A stretch of DNA of 64,000 nt from Acidobacteriota bacterium (GTDB taxonomy: Bacteria; Acidobacteriota; Terriglobia; Acidiferrales; UBA7541), in contig QHYH01000089.1 of assembly GCA_003223215.1 (NCBI GenBank), positions 103,618-167,617 of the forward strand, in the 5' to 3' direction. Of this stretch, positions 9,383-18,345 are shown piece after piece. How positions within the stretch are numbered: the stretch's first letter is position 1; the number at the start of each line of letters is the position of its first letter. The notes beneath the pieces were generated by a model. That model was given only the letters and a program-made list of their open reading frames with translations. It had not been told where the DNA came from and made no database searches. The position numbers were made by a program, and so were the translations under genes.

Positions 9383-9435
9383 CCGGTCAAAAAAGAGCTT
9401 TCTGGATGAGCTCACAACGTCGAGGTGTCTGAAAA

Positions 9436-10506
9436 ATGATTTCGCAACTCCGGAAGTTGAAAATTCGTATTGGTTCGTTCTTCCTTTTGTTTTCTTTTTT
9501 GACGGTCGCGTTGCTCGCTGAAACTTCTTCCGCTCGCGCGCAAGGCTCCTTTTTCGATGATCCCCTCACGCCATCCTTCGCAAGCCACACCGGAGCCATT
9601 GTGGGAACCGTATATCTAAACCGGAGCGCGGAAGCGGCCCCTCAAGTCGCCGTGAACATCCGTTCGCTCTCGTCAGGCACGATTCGAACGGTGTTAACCG
9701 ATTTTGGCGGCCATTTCGAAATTAATCAGATTCCGCAGGGAACCTACGAGGTCAGCTCATCGGAGCAGGGCCATGGGTTTGCCAGCACCATCGCGGAGGT
9801 CAATTTCTTTCCCGCGGAAGTCACTCTTTACCTCAGCTCGTCCATGCCCCCCGGAAGTGGCGCGAATCCTTATATCGTCTCGGTTCGAGAGCTGAAGATT
9901 CCGTCAAAGGCCCAGAACGAATACAACCGCGGCCTCGAACGTCTGGCCAAAAAAGATTTTGCCGCGAGCCTCGAGCACTTCACCAAGGCCGCGGCAGTCT
10001 ATCCCGGCTATTATGAAGCGATTTACCACATCGGCCTCGTCGAGTTGCGTTTGCAACATGAGGACAAGGCCATCGAAGCCTTCCAAAAGGCTATCGATCT
10101 GAGTGGCGGCCATTATGCCCACGCGCAGTTTGCCTACGGCCTGATCCTCTGCGACCGGCGGAAACCGGAGGAGGCCGAGCGCTTGATTCGCCGCGGACTC
10201 GATAGCGACCCAGACTCCCCGGAAGGACATCTTTTTCTGGGGATTGCGTTGCTCGACCAGAACCGCCTCGATGAGGCAGAAAAGAGTCTTCGGGAAGCTC
10301 TCCTTCGAAAGCCCCCTTACCCCAACGTCTATCTCGTGCTCGCAGACGTTCACGCGAAAAGAAAGGATTATCAGTCCCAGGTTCAGGACCTTGACGCCTA
10401 CCTGAAGCTCGTTCCGTCGTCCGCCGCAAGCGCCGACGTTCGCAAGGTGCGCGACACCGCCAAGCGCCTCAGCTCCCCATCCGCGCCTGTAAGTTCTCCG
10501 AACTGA
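9436..10506 (+). CDS. exported TPR protein with carboxypeptidase-regulatory-like domain
   Basis: Protein of 356 aa. An N-terminal signal or anchor (residues about 10-37) is followed by a CarboxypepD_reg-like fold (GAIVGTVYLNRS through GHFEINQIPQGTYEVSSSE, residues about 53-110). At least five tetratricopeptide repeats follow from residue 160 (LERLAKKDFAASLEHFTKAA; AIEAFQKAIDLSGGHYAHAQ; AERLIRRGLDSDPDSPEGH; AEKSLREALLRKPP). TPR domains bind partner proteins, so a periplasmic scaffold role is likely. The upstream sigma-54 promoter suggests conditional expression. The two-domain combination is common in Acidobacteriota. The exact partner is unknown. Confidence 0.7.
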   Translation: MISQLRKLKIRIGSFFLLFSFLTVALLAETSSARAQGSFFDDPLTPSFASHTGAIVGTVYLNRSAEAAPQVAVNIRSLSSGTIRTVLTDFGGHFEINQIPQGTYEVSSSEQGHGFASTIAEVNFFPAEVTLYLSSSMPPGSGANPYIVSVRELKIPSKAQNEYNRGLERLAKKDFAASLEHFTKAAAVYPGYYEAIYHIGLVELRLQHEDKAIEAFQKAIDLSGGHYAHAQFAYGLILCDRRKPEEAERLIRRGLDSDPDSPEGHLFLGIALLDQNRLDEAEKSLREALLRKPPYPNVYLVLADVHAKRKDYQSQVQDLDAYLKLVPSSAASADVRKVRDTAKRLSSPSAPVSSPN

Positions 10507-10570
10507 CGACGAACCATGACTCTTTTACCGATTGGCTAGGAACCCGAGGCTGTTTAAGGAAAGCCGCGCC

Positions 10571-13303
10571 TCACGCTTCTCGCAAAGCTAGGAGTGGATC
10601 GACTCGACTCGCGCTCCGCGCCGGCAGGTAGCACGCAACAAAAGCAACCGCGAGCAGCGCGAACGATGCGCCTCCCAGACTGATCGGATCGCTCCCGCTT
10701 ACGCCGTAGAGGAAGCGCGACAGCACGCGTCCCAGCAGGAGCGACAGCGCCATGCCCACGCCCACGCCGCTAGCCACAACCGTCATACCTTGACGTAGTA
10801 CCAGGAGCGACACGCTTCCCTGGCCCGCGCCTAGCGCCATACGCACTCCGATTTCGCGCCGCCGCTGATTGACGGAATACGCCATAATTCCGTATAGCCC
10901 CACCGAAGCGAGGCCCAGCGCCAGCAGTCCGAAAACACCGAGCAGGCCCACGCCAATCTTCGACCACCAAAGCGCCTGATCAATCACCTTGGTCCCCGTG
11001 CGAATGTCTTCCACCGCCAGCGCGGGGTCGAGGCTGTGAATCTCTGCCGCAACGGCCGCCAGAACCGTCGATGGACTGCGTTCAGTTCTGGCATAAAGAA
11101 TCATGCTGTCTGTGTAATGCTGCCGCAGCGGGATGTAAACGCACGCCTGCGGCGGCTCCCCGAGCGTCTGATAGTTCGTGGTTTTTACGACGCCGACAAT
11201 CTCGAGGAACCCCTTGCCTTGAGGTAATTGGAAGCGTTTACCGAGTGCGTTTTGATTTGGCCAATACTTGGCGGCCATGGTCTCGTTGATGATGGTCACG
11301 GGCGTCGAAACGTCGCGATCGTTTTGCGTAAAGTCCCGGCCTTCCAGAAGCGGGATGCCCATCGTGGAAAAATAGTTGAGGTCCACCGTGTTTACGACGG
11401 CCGAGACGGCTTCGGATTTCTTGCGCGCCTCTTGCCCTTCGATCACGATGCCCGTCTCTTTGCGTCCCCACAGCGGCAGGTTCGACGCCCAGGAAACCGA
11501 CCAGATGCCGGGAACCCTGCCAATGCGGTCAAGCACCTGTTTGTAAAACTGCTCCGTACGCACGCGATCGTACCCGGCTTGCCCGGGATAGAGCATGAAC
11601 AGCGCCAAATGCTCCGTTTGGAAGCCGGGATCGATGACATACTCTCGCTCGATGCTTCGCAGGAAGAGGCCGGCGACCACCAGCAAAACAAGGGAAACCG
11701 CCACCTGCCCGGCCAGCAGCACGTTTGCCAGGCCGACCCGACCGCGGCTCCGTCCAGCGGTGCGCGTTTCCTCCTTCAATACTTCCGAGACTGAAACCCG
11801 CGAAGTTCGCAGTGCGGGCACAATGCCGAAGACGAGCCCGGTCAGTATGGCCACAGCAAATGCAAAAACGAACACACTCACGTTGAGTCTTAGATCCGCC
11901 AGGTTCTCGGCATATTCCGCGGGGCGCAACGATTCCAGAATGCGGCATCCTCCATAGCCGAATAAGAAGCCGAGGATGCCGCCAAAGAGGCCGAGCAGAA
12001 CGCTCTCGGTCAGCAACTGGCGGATCAATCGCATGCGCCCGGCACCAAGCGAGATGCGGACCGCAATCTCCCGCCGGCGAACGCTCGAGCGGGCAAGAAG
12101 AAGATTGGCCACGTTGGAACAAGCGATGAGCAGCACCAATCCCACAATCGCCATCAGCAAAATTCCCCCAAACACCACCGGCTGCCGCTCCGGCCCATAG
12201 GCGGCCTCAAGCAAAGGCGTCACCGTAAGGATCTTCCCCTCATTCGCGCCGGGATCCTCCTTGCCTAGGGCCGCCCCCACAATGCTCATCTCCGCTTGCG
12301 CCTGCGCACGGGTAACTCCTGGCTGAAGTCGGCCGATTCCAGTAAACAGAGGGAGTCCGCGATCATTCAGGGCACTTCGCTGCTCAGCCGGCAAGACTTG
12401 CTCGGCCATCATGGATGGAATCCAAAGATCAGGTCCAAAAACGGCGTAAACGCCCTTGAAACCTTTGGGCCCGACACCAATAATCGTGAACGGCGTTTCG
12501 TCGAGCATGATCCTTTGCCCGAGAATATCGGAAACTCCAGCGAAGCGGTTTTGCCACGCCGTATAGCCGAGCACGACCACGGGAGCAGCGCCTGGCGAGC
12601 GATCCTCGCCGGGAAGAAAGAACCGTCCCAGGAACGGATGAATGCCAAGGGTATCGAAGTAATTCGCGGTCACGATTTCCGCGAAAATCCGGTGCGGCTC
12701 GCCCTTGTCGGTCATGGTGACCGCCAGGGGATAGGAATGCCCGGCAAGGCTCCGGAACGCGCGCGTCCGCTCCCGGATCTCTTTGAGATTCAAGTAAGAA
12801 ATGGCCTGCAAGTCGCCTGACTGGGCCGTCTTGTTGACTTGCGTCGTGTTGACCGCCGCAAGCGTAGAGATTTTCTCAACGGGAAGGGGGTTCAGGATCA
12901 GCGAGTCCACCACCGTAAAGACCGCGGTGTTCGCCCCGATGCCGAGAGCCAGCGTTAGCACCGCAACGGCACTGAAGCCAGGGCTTTTGCGCAGCATGCG
13001 TAGGGCAAAGTGCAGGTCTTTCGCAAAATCCGAAAACAGGTGTCCGCCCGGAGTCGCCCCCTCGACGACGGAACCGCGCTCCGGGGTCCTCTCAGAGGCC
13101 TCGAGTTCCGGGACGAAATCTCCCCAGTCGATTTCCCCGAGCACTTCTCGCAAGACCTCTTTTTGCCCCGCTCCCTGCCGAGCGAGCTCGTCGTACCTTT
13201 GTTGAAGATGATCGGAAAGCTCCTCGATGATTTCCGCTTCCCGTTCCGGCCCGAGATTCAGTCCTGCCAGATGTTTCCTGATTTCACGCATCCATTCAGG
13301 CAT
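10571..13303 (-). CDS. orphan duplicated MacB/FtsX-type ABC permease (ADOP family)
   Basis: Inner-membrane protein of 910 aa with two MacB-periplasmic-core plus FtsX units. After about 90 cytoplasmic residues (helical EAEIIEELSDHLQQRYDEL segment) comes the signature VLTLALGIGANTAVFTVVDS; FtsX signatures RRREIAVRISLGAGR (middle) and RRREIGVRMALGAGQG (C-terminal) mark the two halves. No ATPase gene is adjacent, which is normal for this family. Start 13303 has GGGAG upstream and overlaps the PadR stop by 8 nt, so translation is probably coupled. The transported substrate is unknown; MacB relatives export peptides, lipoproteins or drugs. Confidence 0.88.
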   Translation of the reverse strand: MPEWMREIRKHLAGLNLGPEREAEIIEELSDHLQQRYDELARQGAGQKEVLREVLGEIDWGDFVPELEASERTPERGSVVEGATPGGHLFSDFAKDLHFALRMLRKSPGFSAVAVLTLALGIGANTAVFTVVDSLILNPLPVEKISTLAAVNTTQVNKTAQSGDLQAISYLNLKEIRERTRAFRSLAGHSYPLAVTMTDKGEPHRIFAEIVTANYFDTLGIHPFLGRFFLPGEDRSPGAAPVVVLGYTAWQNRFAGVSDILGQRIMLDETPFTIIGVGPKGFKGVYAVFGPDLWIPSMMAEQVLPAEQRSALNDRGLPLFTGIGRLQPGVTRAQAQAEMSIVGAALGKEDPGANEGKILTVTPLLEAAYGPERQPVVFGGILLMAIVGLVLLIACSNVANLLLARSSVRRREIAVRISLGAGRMRLIRQLLTESVLLGLFGGILGFLFGYGGCRILESLRPAEYAENLADLRLNVSVFVFAFAVAILTGLVFGIVPALRTSRVSVSEVLKEETRTAGRSRGRVGLANVLLAGQVAVSLVLLVVAGLFLRSIEREYVIDPGFQTEHLALFMLYPGQAGYDRVRTEQFYKQVLDRIGRVPGIWSVSWASNLPLWGRKETGIVIEGQEARKKSEAVSAVVNTVDLNYFSTMGIPLLEGRDFTQNDRDVSTPVTIINETMAAKYWPNQNALGKRFQLPQGKGFLEIVGVVKTTNYQTLGEPPQACVYIPLRQHYTDSMILYARTERSPSTVLAAVAAEIHSLDPALAVEDIRTGTKVIDQALWWSKIGVGLLGVFGLLALGLASVGLYGIMAYSVNQRRREIGVRMALGAGQGSVSLLVLRQGMTVVASGVGVGMALSLLLGRVLSRFLYGVSGSDPISLGGASFALLAVAFVACYLPARSASRVDPLLALREA

Positions 13304-13637
13304 GTTGCACTCCCGCGATTCGGCCCACGGCACCGGCAAACTCTTGCCACTTCCTGCGTTGCAGCCCGAGGACACGCTGTCCTTCCGCCGTCAGCCGGTA
13401 ATACCTCCGTCGTCTTTGATTCGCTTTCTCGACCCACCGCCCTTGGATCCAACCTCGCTTTTCCAGCCGGTACAGCAGCGGGTAGAGCGAGGCCACATGA
13501 AAATGGAGCGTGCCTCCCGAGCGCACGTCGATGAGCTTGCCGATTTCGTACCCATGCCGAGGCTGGCTCTCCAACAGGGACAAAATCAGGAGCTCTGCGC
13601 TCCCTTTTTTCCAGGCCTCCTCCATTTTCATCCCCAT
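13296..13637 (-). CDS. PadR family transcriptional regulator (module 1)
   Basis: Winged-helix repressor of about 113 aa. The core reads GSAELLILSLLESQPRHGYEIGKLI, then a long wing hairpin (HVASLYPLLYRLEKRGWI) and a C-terminal helix for dimerisation. The start at 13637 (MGMKMEEAWK) is preferred because GGGAGG lies 7 nt before it; an upstream in-frame ATG at 13652 would be the alternative. It is the first gene of a two-gene operon with the permease, which overlaps it by 8 nt. A perfect palindrome spans the start region, implying autoregulation. The inducing ligand is unknown. Confidence 0.85.
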   Translation of the reverse strand: MGMKMEEAWKKGSAELLILSLLESQPRHGYEIGKLIDVRSGGTLHFHVASLYPLLYRLEKRGWIQGRWVEKANQRRRRYYRLTAEGQRVLGLQRRKWQEFAGAVGRIAGVQHA

Positions 13638-13657
13638 ATATGGGCCTCCCATATATG
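13635..13657. promoter_or_regulatory. palindromic operator overlapping the padR ribosome-binding site
   Basis: Perfect 10-bp arms CATATATGGG and CCCATATATG flank a 3-bp centre. On the minus strand the centre and right arm supply the Shine-Dalgarno GGGAGG and reach the ATG at 13637. A dimeric winged-helix repressor is the expected ligand. The same symmetry could also form an RNA hairpin hiding the ribosome-binding site. Confidence 0.65.
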
Positions 13658-13902
13658 CTACGCAGGCAGCCCTCTCCGGATTTCATGGGATCTCCATTTT
13701 TTCCCCGGGATGGTAAGGCCCCAGGTAGCCCCATGCCATGCGACTCAAGGACGCTAGGTAAGATCGGCCTGCCCGTTGCTGGATGGAAGGGTGGTTGATA
13801 ACAGGCTTGAGACGATAGGCTAAGAAGGAACAGCGAAACTTCGGAGAATTTGATCCCTCACGCCCGAGAGCGAGCCATCCCTGACGGCGCGCGGTGGGCC
13901 TT

Positions 13903-16560
13903 CTATTCCTCGCGCAGCGTCCTGGCCGGGTCGATCCTGGCAATTCTTAAGGTCGGCAGCAGGGTTGCGAGAAGCGTGATAACAAAAAGGGTCAACACCA
14001 CAAACAGGCTGGTCGTTATATCGTAAACGCCTACGCCATAAATCACGCTGCGCATGACCCGCAGCGCTCCCGCGGAAAAAAACAGCCCCAGAACCAATCC
14101 CAGCAGGGAAGCGGCAACCCCGGAGCGCCCGATCTGCACCATGACCCGACCGACGCTCGAACCCAGAGCCATGCGGATACCGATTTCCCGAGTCCTCTCT
14201 GCCACCATATTGGCCACCAGCGCAAAGATGCCCACCGCGCTTAGCAGTAGAGCGAGGGCCGCCATGGCGCCCAGCAGCGCTACTTCCATTCGCTCGGTCG
14301 TCAGCGTCCGGGCCAACAGGTCCCCCATGGTGTAGAAGCCGGAAGCGGGCAAATTTGGATCAGCCTTTTCGAGCGCGCGCTGCATCTCGCCCGTCAGTCC
14401 CGCCACAGCACCTGTCGTGCGGACCATCCAGTTTGGCTGAAGCCAAACATGTAGCAGGGCGAGAAGCGGGCCGTCTACTTGTGCGGCGGGAATGTACATC
14501 GTCTCCTCGGTCTGGAGCGGCGCAACGGGATCCAAACCTGAGGAAAGAGGGACGTCGGCTACTTCGCCCACAATCAGCGTGTCTTTGTCGATGTATCGCC
14601 CTACGGGATTCGTTCCGCCATAGAACTTTCGCGCGAAAGCCTGGTTCACCACAGCTACCTTCTGCGCATTGGGGCCGTCCGCATCAGTAAAGACGCGACC
14701 GGCAAGCAATGGCATCTGCAACGTCTCGAAATATCCCGGGGTAACGTAGACCCAATCTGCCCCACCCTGGTGGCCAGCCTCTTTGCCATCGCTGAGAGTG
14801 ACCCAGTCGTTTCCGGTGAACTCGTAGGGGAGATTCAATCCGACGGCAGCATTCTCGACTCCTGGAATCTGCCGCATGCCGGCCGTGCTCTCGTCCAACA
14901 GCTTTCGAAATGTTGCGGGGTCGTGGTATCGAACATCGTCGAGCGAGGCTTTCGCAACCATCACGCCGTGGGGATTGCATCGTGGTGGCAACGTCTCCAA
15001 ATGGATCAGGGTGCGGATGAGCAAGCCGGTACCGGCCAGCAGCACAACCGTAAGGGCCACTTCACCGGCAACGAGCGCTTGGCGCAGGCGCAGGCTGCCA
15101 ACCCCGGCTACCGTACGGTTCGCCATCGATGACCGCAGATCCACTCGCCGCGTGGCTAAGGCGGGGAGCATGCCAAAGAGCACGCTGGTCAGAACGGATA
15201 CGGCCAGCGTGAAGATCATTACGCGGCTGTCGAGCGGCACGCTCGCAACAGGGAGGAAGTGTTCGGGTAGTAGCAGGAAGAGTTCACGCAGAGCCAGAAA
15301 ACCGACGACCACGCTAAGCGCTCCACCTACAAGGGCCAGCAACAGGTTCTCGATCCAGAACTGCCGCTGAATCTGCCAGCCCGACGCGCCGAGCGCCAGC
15401 CGCGTGGCGACTTCCGGCGTGCGGCGCATCATACGCACGAGCGTCAGCCCCGCCAGGTTGGCGCAGGCGATCACGAGGATGAAACCGGCGGCCACCATCA
15501 GTGCCAACACCTGCGGGCGCAGCGAAGCGGCCTCGGCTTTCTGGAGCGGCACCGCGTGGTAGCTCACTTTTGCGCCGGGGTTGTCGGCTAATTCGTAGCG
15601 CCCGACGCGGCTTGACCAGGTGCGGTTGACCTGCGCATCCGCTTCCCGCCAGGTCGCGCCATCGCGCAGCCGGATGATGCAACTGAAGTTCGTTCCACGG
15701 CCTTCGCCCTCGCGGTCGGGTTCGAGAGGCGTGTACACATCGGCGTTCAACGGAGTTGTCGCGCCCTGCGGCAGCACGCCCACCACCGTGTGGGGCTCGC
15801 TTTTGAGCAGGATGGCTTGCCCAAGGATGCCGGGGTCCGCACCAAAAACATTCCGCCAGAGGTTGTAACTGAGAATGACGGTCTTAGGCCCGTGAGGTCG
15901 GTCCTCGTCCTCCAAAAAGTTTCGTCCCAGGACGGGCTCGAGGGCAAGCACGTCGAAGTAATGCGCCGAGACCCGCCCGGCATGCACATATTCCACATGC
16001 GAACCCGCTTTTAGGTTCACTCCCGATGTGCCTCCCCCTGATACGGCCGAGATTAAGGCCGGAACGTTGTCGCGAAGCAGCTCCCATTGCTCGCCATTTA
16101 CGTTGTGCCGCTTATCGGAGGCTTCGGACGAGCCGGCGATCCGTGTGTAAATTGTGCCCATGCGTTCCGGATGCGCGTACGGCAGACTCTTCAGGAGCAG
16201 CGCGTTTACCAACGAGAAAATCGCCGTGTTCGCGCCAACCGAGAGAGCCAGCGTAAGCACCACCGTGAGAGTGAAGCCACGATTCTTGGCGAGTTGGCGG
16301 AGGCCGAAGCGGCAATCGGACACGACCGAATGGAGCCAATGGCCAAGCTGTTCCTCGCGTACTTGCTCCTTGACCTGTTCCGCGCCGCCGAGTTCCATTC
16401 GCGCCGCTCGCTCGGCTTCCTTGCGTCCCATGCCCGCTCGAATCCTTTCGTCAACCAGCATCTGGAAGTGCGAGCGAACCTCCCTGTCAAGGTCTTCCTC
16501 TACACGCCGGGTGAAAAGGAGATTTCGGAGAAGACTTTTGGCCTTTGCAAGCAGCGGCAT
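13903..16560 (-). CDS. orphan duplicated MacB/FtsX-type ABC permease (ADOP family)
   Basis: Second ADOP permease, about 885 aa. The N-terminal cytoplasmic helix region (RRVEEDLDREVRSHFQMLVDE) is followed by VVLTLALSVGANTAIFSLVN, a periplasmic core, FtsX segment (RRTPEVATRLALGASGWQ), a second core, and the C-terminal FtsX unit (RTREIGIRMALGSSVGR). The start is ambiguous: 16560 has GAGGTGGAG upstream, while ATG 16578 overlaps the PadR stop as TGATG, a coupling arrangement that adds six residues. No ATPase gene is near. It belongs to an operon with the PadR gene upstream and is distinct in sequence from the neighbouring ADOP, so the pair is an old duplication or two independent modules. Confidence 0.87.
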   Translation of the reverse strand: MPLLAKAKSLLRNLLFTRRVEEDLDREVRSHFQMLVDERIRAGMGRKEAERAARMELGGAEQVKEQVREEQLGHWLHSVVSDCRFGLRQLAKNRGFTLTVVLTLALSVGANTAIFSLVNALLLKSLPYAHPERMGTIYTRIAGSSEASDKRHNVNGEQWELLRDNVPALISAVSGGGTSGVNLKAGSHVEYVHAGRVSAHYFDVLALEPVLGRNFLEDEDRPHGPKTVILSYNLWRNVFGADPGILGQAILLKSEPHTVVGVLPQGATTPLNADVYTPLEPDREGEGRGTNFSCIIRLRDGATWREADAQVNRTWSSRVGRYELADNPGAKVSYHAVPLQKAEAASLRPQVLALMVAAGFILVIACANLAGLTLVRMMRRTPEVATRLALGASGWQIQRQFWIENLLLALVGGALSVVVGFLALRELFLLLPEHFLPVASVPLDSRVMIFTLAVSVLTSVLFGMLPALATRRVDLRSSMANRTVAGVGSLRLRQALVAGEVALTVVLLAGTGLLIRTLIHLETLPPRCNPHGVMVAKASLDDVRYHDPATFRKLLDESTAGMRQIPGVENAAVGLNLPYEFTGNDWVTLSDGKEAGHQGGADWVYVTPGYFETLQMPLLAGRVFTDADGPNAQKVAVVNQAFARKFYGGTNPVGRYIDKDTLIVGEVADVPLSSGLDPVAPLQTEETMYIPAAQVDGPLLALLHVWLQPNWMVRTTGAVAGLTGEMQRALEKADPNLPASGFYTMGDLLARTLTTERMEVALLGAMAALALLLSAVGIFALVANMVAERTREIGIRMALGSSVGRVMVQIGRSGVAASLLGLVLGLFFSAGALRVMRSVIYGVGVYDITTSLFVVLTLFVITLLATLLPTLRIARIDPARTLREE

Positions 16561-16577
16561 GCTCCACCTCAGGAACA

Positions 16578-16910
16578 TCACGGCGCTTCCAAAGCCTGCG
16601 CAATGGCCCAGGAAATGCGTCCCCATCGCCTGGATTCCGCCTCGAGTTGTTTCCTTCCCGCCTTGGTCAGACGATAGTATTTCGCGCGGCGATGGTTTTC
16701 CGAGTCTCCCCAAAAAGAGGATGTCCAACCTTCCTCTTCCATCCGGTGCAGGGCGGGAAACAGCGACCCCGGCTTAACGACAAAAGTGCCCCCGGTGATC
16801 TGCTGGATTCTGCGGGAAATGCCCAAGCCATGCATCTCACCGGTGGCCAGCGATTTCAAGATCAGCAGGTCCAATGTCCCTTGCAGCAGAGTCGTCGGTT
16901 CAGAGTGCAA
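16578..16910 (-). CDS. PadR family transcriptional regulator (module 2)
   Basis: Winged-helix repressor of about 110 aa. N-terminal LLQGTLDLLILKSLATGEMHGLGI, then GTFVVKPGSLFPALHRMEEEGW (recognition helix and wing) and AKYYRLTKAGRKQLEAE, the classic PadR C-terminal pattern. There is no ATG; TTG 16910 has AGGAG 7 nt upstream, whereas TTG 16916 is too close. Two copies of a CCTAT-N9-ATAGG operator lie directly upstream and overlap the promoter, so autorepression is strongly suggested. Co-transcribed with the ADOP permease downstream. Confidence 0.87.
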   Translation of the reverse strand: MHSEPTTLLQGTLDLLILKSLATGEMHGLGISRRIQQITGGTFVVKPGSLFPALHRMEEEGWTSSFWGDSENHRRAKYYRLTKAGRKQLEAESRRWGRISWAIAQALEAP

Positions 16911-16919
16911 TCGCAATCT

Positions 16920-16973
16920 CCTATCGAAAGTCGATAGGAATGGTAATCCGCCTACCTATAGAGTGTCAATAGG
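16920..16973 (-). promoter_or_regulatory. promoter with twin CCTAT-N9-ATAGG operators
   Basis: CCTATCGAAAGTCGATAGG (16920-16938) and CCTATAGAGTGTCAATAGG (16955-16973) are 19-bp sites 35 bp apart. The first is a perfect 8-bp palindrome. On the minus strand a consensus -35 TTGACA (16969-16964) is inside the distal operator, and a -10-like TACCAT (16945-16940) follows after 18 bp. The proximal operator covers the expected start point and feeds its last bases into the Shine-Dalgarno AGGAG. Confidence 0.7.
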
Positions 16974-17090
16974 AAGTAACAAAAGGAGCCGTAAGTGTCC
17001 AGCGCATTTCGCGCAGTTTTTCACGTGCAACCTCCGACTCCCAACCTCTGGTGTTATATTGCCCTCCGGGACTTCTAGGAGGCTTTGAAA

Positions 17091-18242
17091 ATGGAATTGT
17101 GGTCTCGCCGTAAATTCTTTCTCACTTCGCTTGCCGGGAGCGCGCTTGCTGGCACAAATAAACTCTTCGGCCGCCCGCCGTCAAACGAGGACACCGAGCT
17201 TGCTCTCGCGACCCTCGCCGCTCCCGCCCCGGGCCAGCGCCCGCTCATCATCTCGAGCGCCAACGGCCTCCGCGCCCTTGATAAGGGCATGGACATCCTC
17301 AAGAAAGGAGGAGACACGCTCGACGCGGTCGTCGCCGCGGTCACCGTCGTCGAGGACGATCCCAACGACGATTCCGTCGGCTACGGCGGCTTGCCCAACG
17401 AGGAAGGTGAAGTCGAGCTCGACGCCAGCGTTATGCATGGCCCCACCCACCGGGCGGGATCCGTGGCTGCGGTGCGCCGCATCAAGAACGTCTCGCGCCT
17501 CGCCAAAACCGTGATGGAAAACACGAATCACCTCATGATCGTGGGTGAGGGCGCGCGCCGCTTCGCCGTGGCCGAGGGATTCGAGGAGATGAACCTGCTC
17601 ACCGAGCATTCGCGGAAAATCTGGCTCGCCTGGAAAGCAAAAACTTCCTTCAATTGGCGGCCCGGAATCGATTCTCCGGAATGGAAGGAATACATGAGCT
17701 CTTTGTTTGACGGCGACGAAAAGCGAATCGCCTACGCCGAGCGCGTCATCGCCCATCCGCCAACGGGCACGATTCCTTGCATGGCCGTCGACGCCAAAGG
17801 CGACATCTCGGCAACCACTACGACCTCGGGACTCTCCTGGAAAATTCCCGGCCGCGTAGGTGACTCTCCCATCATCGGCGCGGGCTGCTACGTTGACAAT
17901 GAAGTGGGCGCTGCGGGTTCCACCGGCAAGGGTGAGGAAAACATCAAAATTTGCGGTGGGCATACCATCATCGAAATGATGCGTCAGGGAAAATCACCGA
18001 CCGACGCCTGCATGGAAGCCATGGCGCGTGTCGCACACAATTACAAGAACAACAAGACAAAACTCAACACCTTCCACCTCTACTTTTACGCCATCAACAA
18101 AGACGGCGCGCACGGCGCGGTTTCGCTTTGGCGCAACGGCTATGAGGCAAGCAAGCAGGCCTCCTACGCCGTCCATGACGGCACCGAAGCCCGGCTGGTC
18201 CCTTGCAAACCCTTTTTTGAGGAAGCCGGCGGCGACCAATAG
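17091..18242 (+). CDS. Tat-exported N4-(beta-N-acetylglucosaminyl)-L-asparaginase-like Ntn hydrolase
   Basis: Protein of 383 aa of the glycosylasparaginase / isoaspartyl peptidase family, which cleaves the N-acetylglucosamine-asparagine bond or beta-aspartyl peptides after self-processing. The start ATG 17091 has AGGAGG eight nt upstream. A twin-arginine signal SRRKFFLTSLAGSALAG is at residues 5-21. Family signatures are NGLRALDKGMDILKKGGDTLDAVVA, DDPNDDSVGYGGLPNEEGEVELDA and GTIPCMAVD, where the Thr is the expected autocatalytic nucleophile. The segment SGLSWKIPGRVGDSPIIGAG is the conserved substrate-pocket region. The next gene on the strand, 103 bp on, encodes an FAD oxidoreductase; a shared pathway is not obvious. 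Confidence 0.85.
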   Translation: MELWSRRKFFLTSLAGSALAGTNKLFGRPPSNEDTELALATLAAPAPGQRPLIISSANGLRALDKGMDILKKGGDTLDAVVAAVTVVEDDPNDDSVGYGGLPNEEGEVELDASVMHGPTHRAGSVAAVRRIKNVSRLAKTVMENTNHLMIVGEGARRFAVAEGFEEMNLLTEHSRKIWLAWKAKTSFNWRPGIDSPEWKEYMSSLFDGDEKRIAYAERVIAHPPTGTIPCMAVDAKGDISATTTTSGLSWKIPGRVGDSPIIGAGCYVDNEVGAAGSTGKGEENIKICGGHTIIEMMRQGKSPTDACMEAMARVAHNYKNNKTKLNTFHLYFYAINKDGAHGAVSLWRNGYEASKQASYAVHDGTEARLVPCKPFFEEAGGDQ

Positions 18243-18244
18243 CT

Positions 18245-18333
18245 GGAAATCGGAAAGTGGAAAAGTGAAAATAGATAGCGTTGATAGCGCATTACCGAAG
18301 GGCTAGGTGCGATTTTCCGTTTTCGATTTTCCC
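18245..18333. repeat. imperfect inverted A/T-rich repeat between two genes
   Basis: The arm at 18245-18269 (beginning GGAAATCGGAAAGTGG) is nearly the reverse complement of the arm at 18310-18333 (ending GATTTTCC). A short direct repeat GATAGCG occurs twice in the loop. It could be a hairpin between the asparaginase-like and oxidase genes, or simple-sequence DNA. Function is unknown. Confidence 0.3.
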
Positions 18334-18345
18334 ATCTCCGCTCAC

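Larger units (their letters stand above)
8186..9435. other. 1.25-kb region between divergent TonB receptor and TPR genes
   Basis: This long gap holds no confident gene. It contains a 14-bp imperfect palindrome GCAAC-GTAG-GTTGC (8304-8317) upstream of the receptor gene, a doubtful 77-codon frame on the minus strand (8688-8921), an excellent sigma-54 promoter (9038-9052) reading right, and a 168-bp element with imperfect inverted ends (9215-9382) in the leader of the TPR gene. The long distance suits enhancer-dependent regulation from upstream sites, which I cannot identify. Confidence 0.5.
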
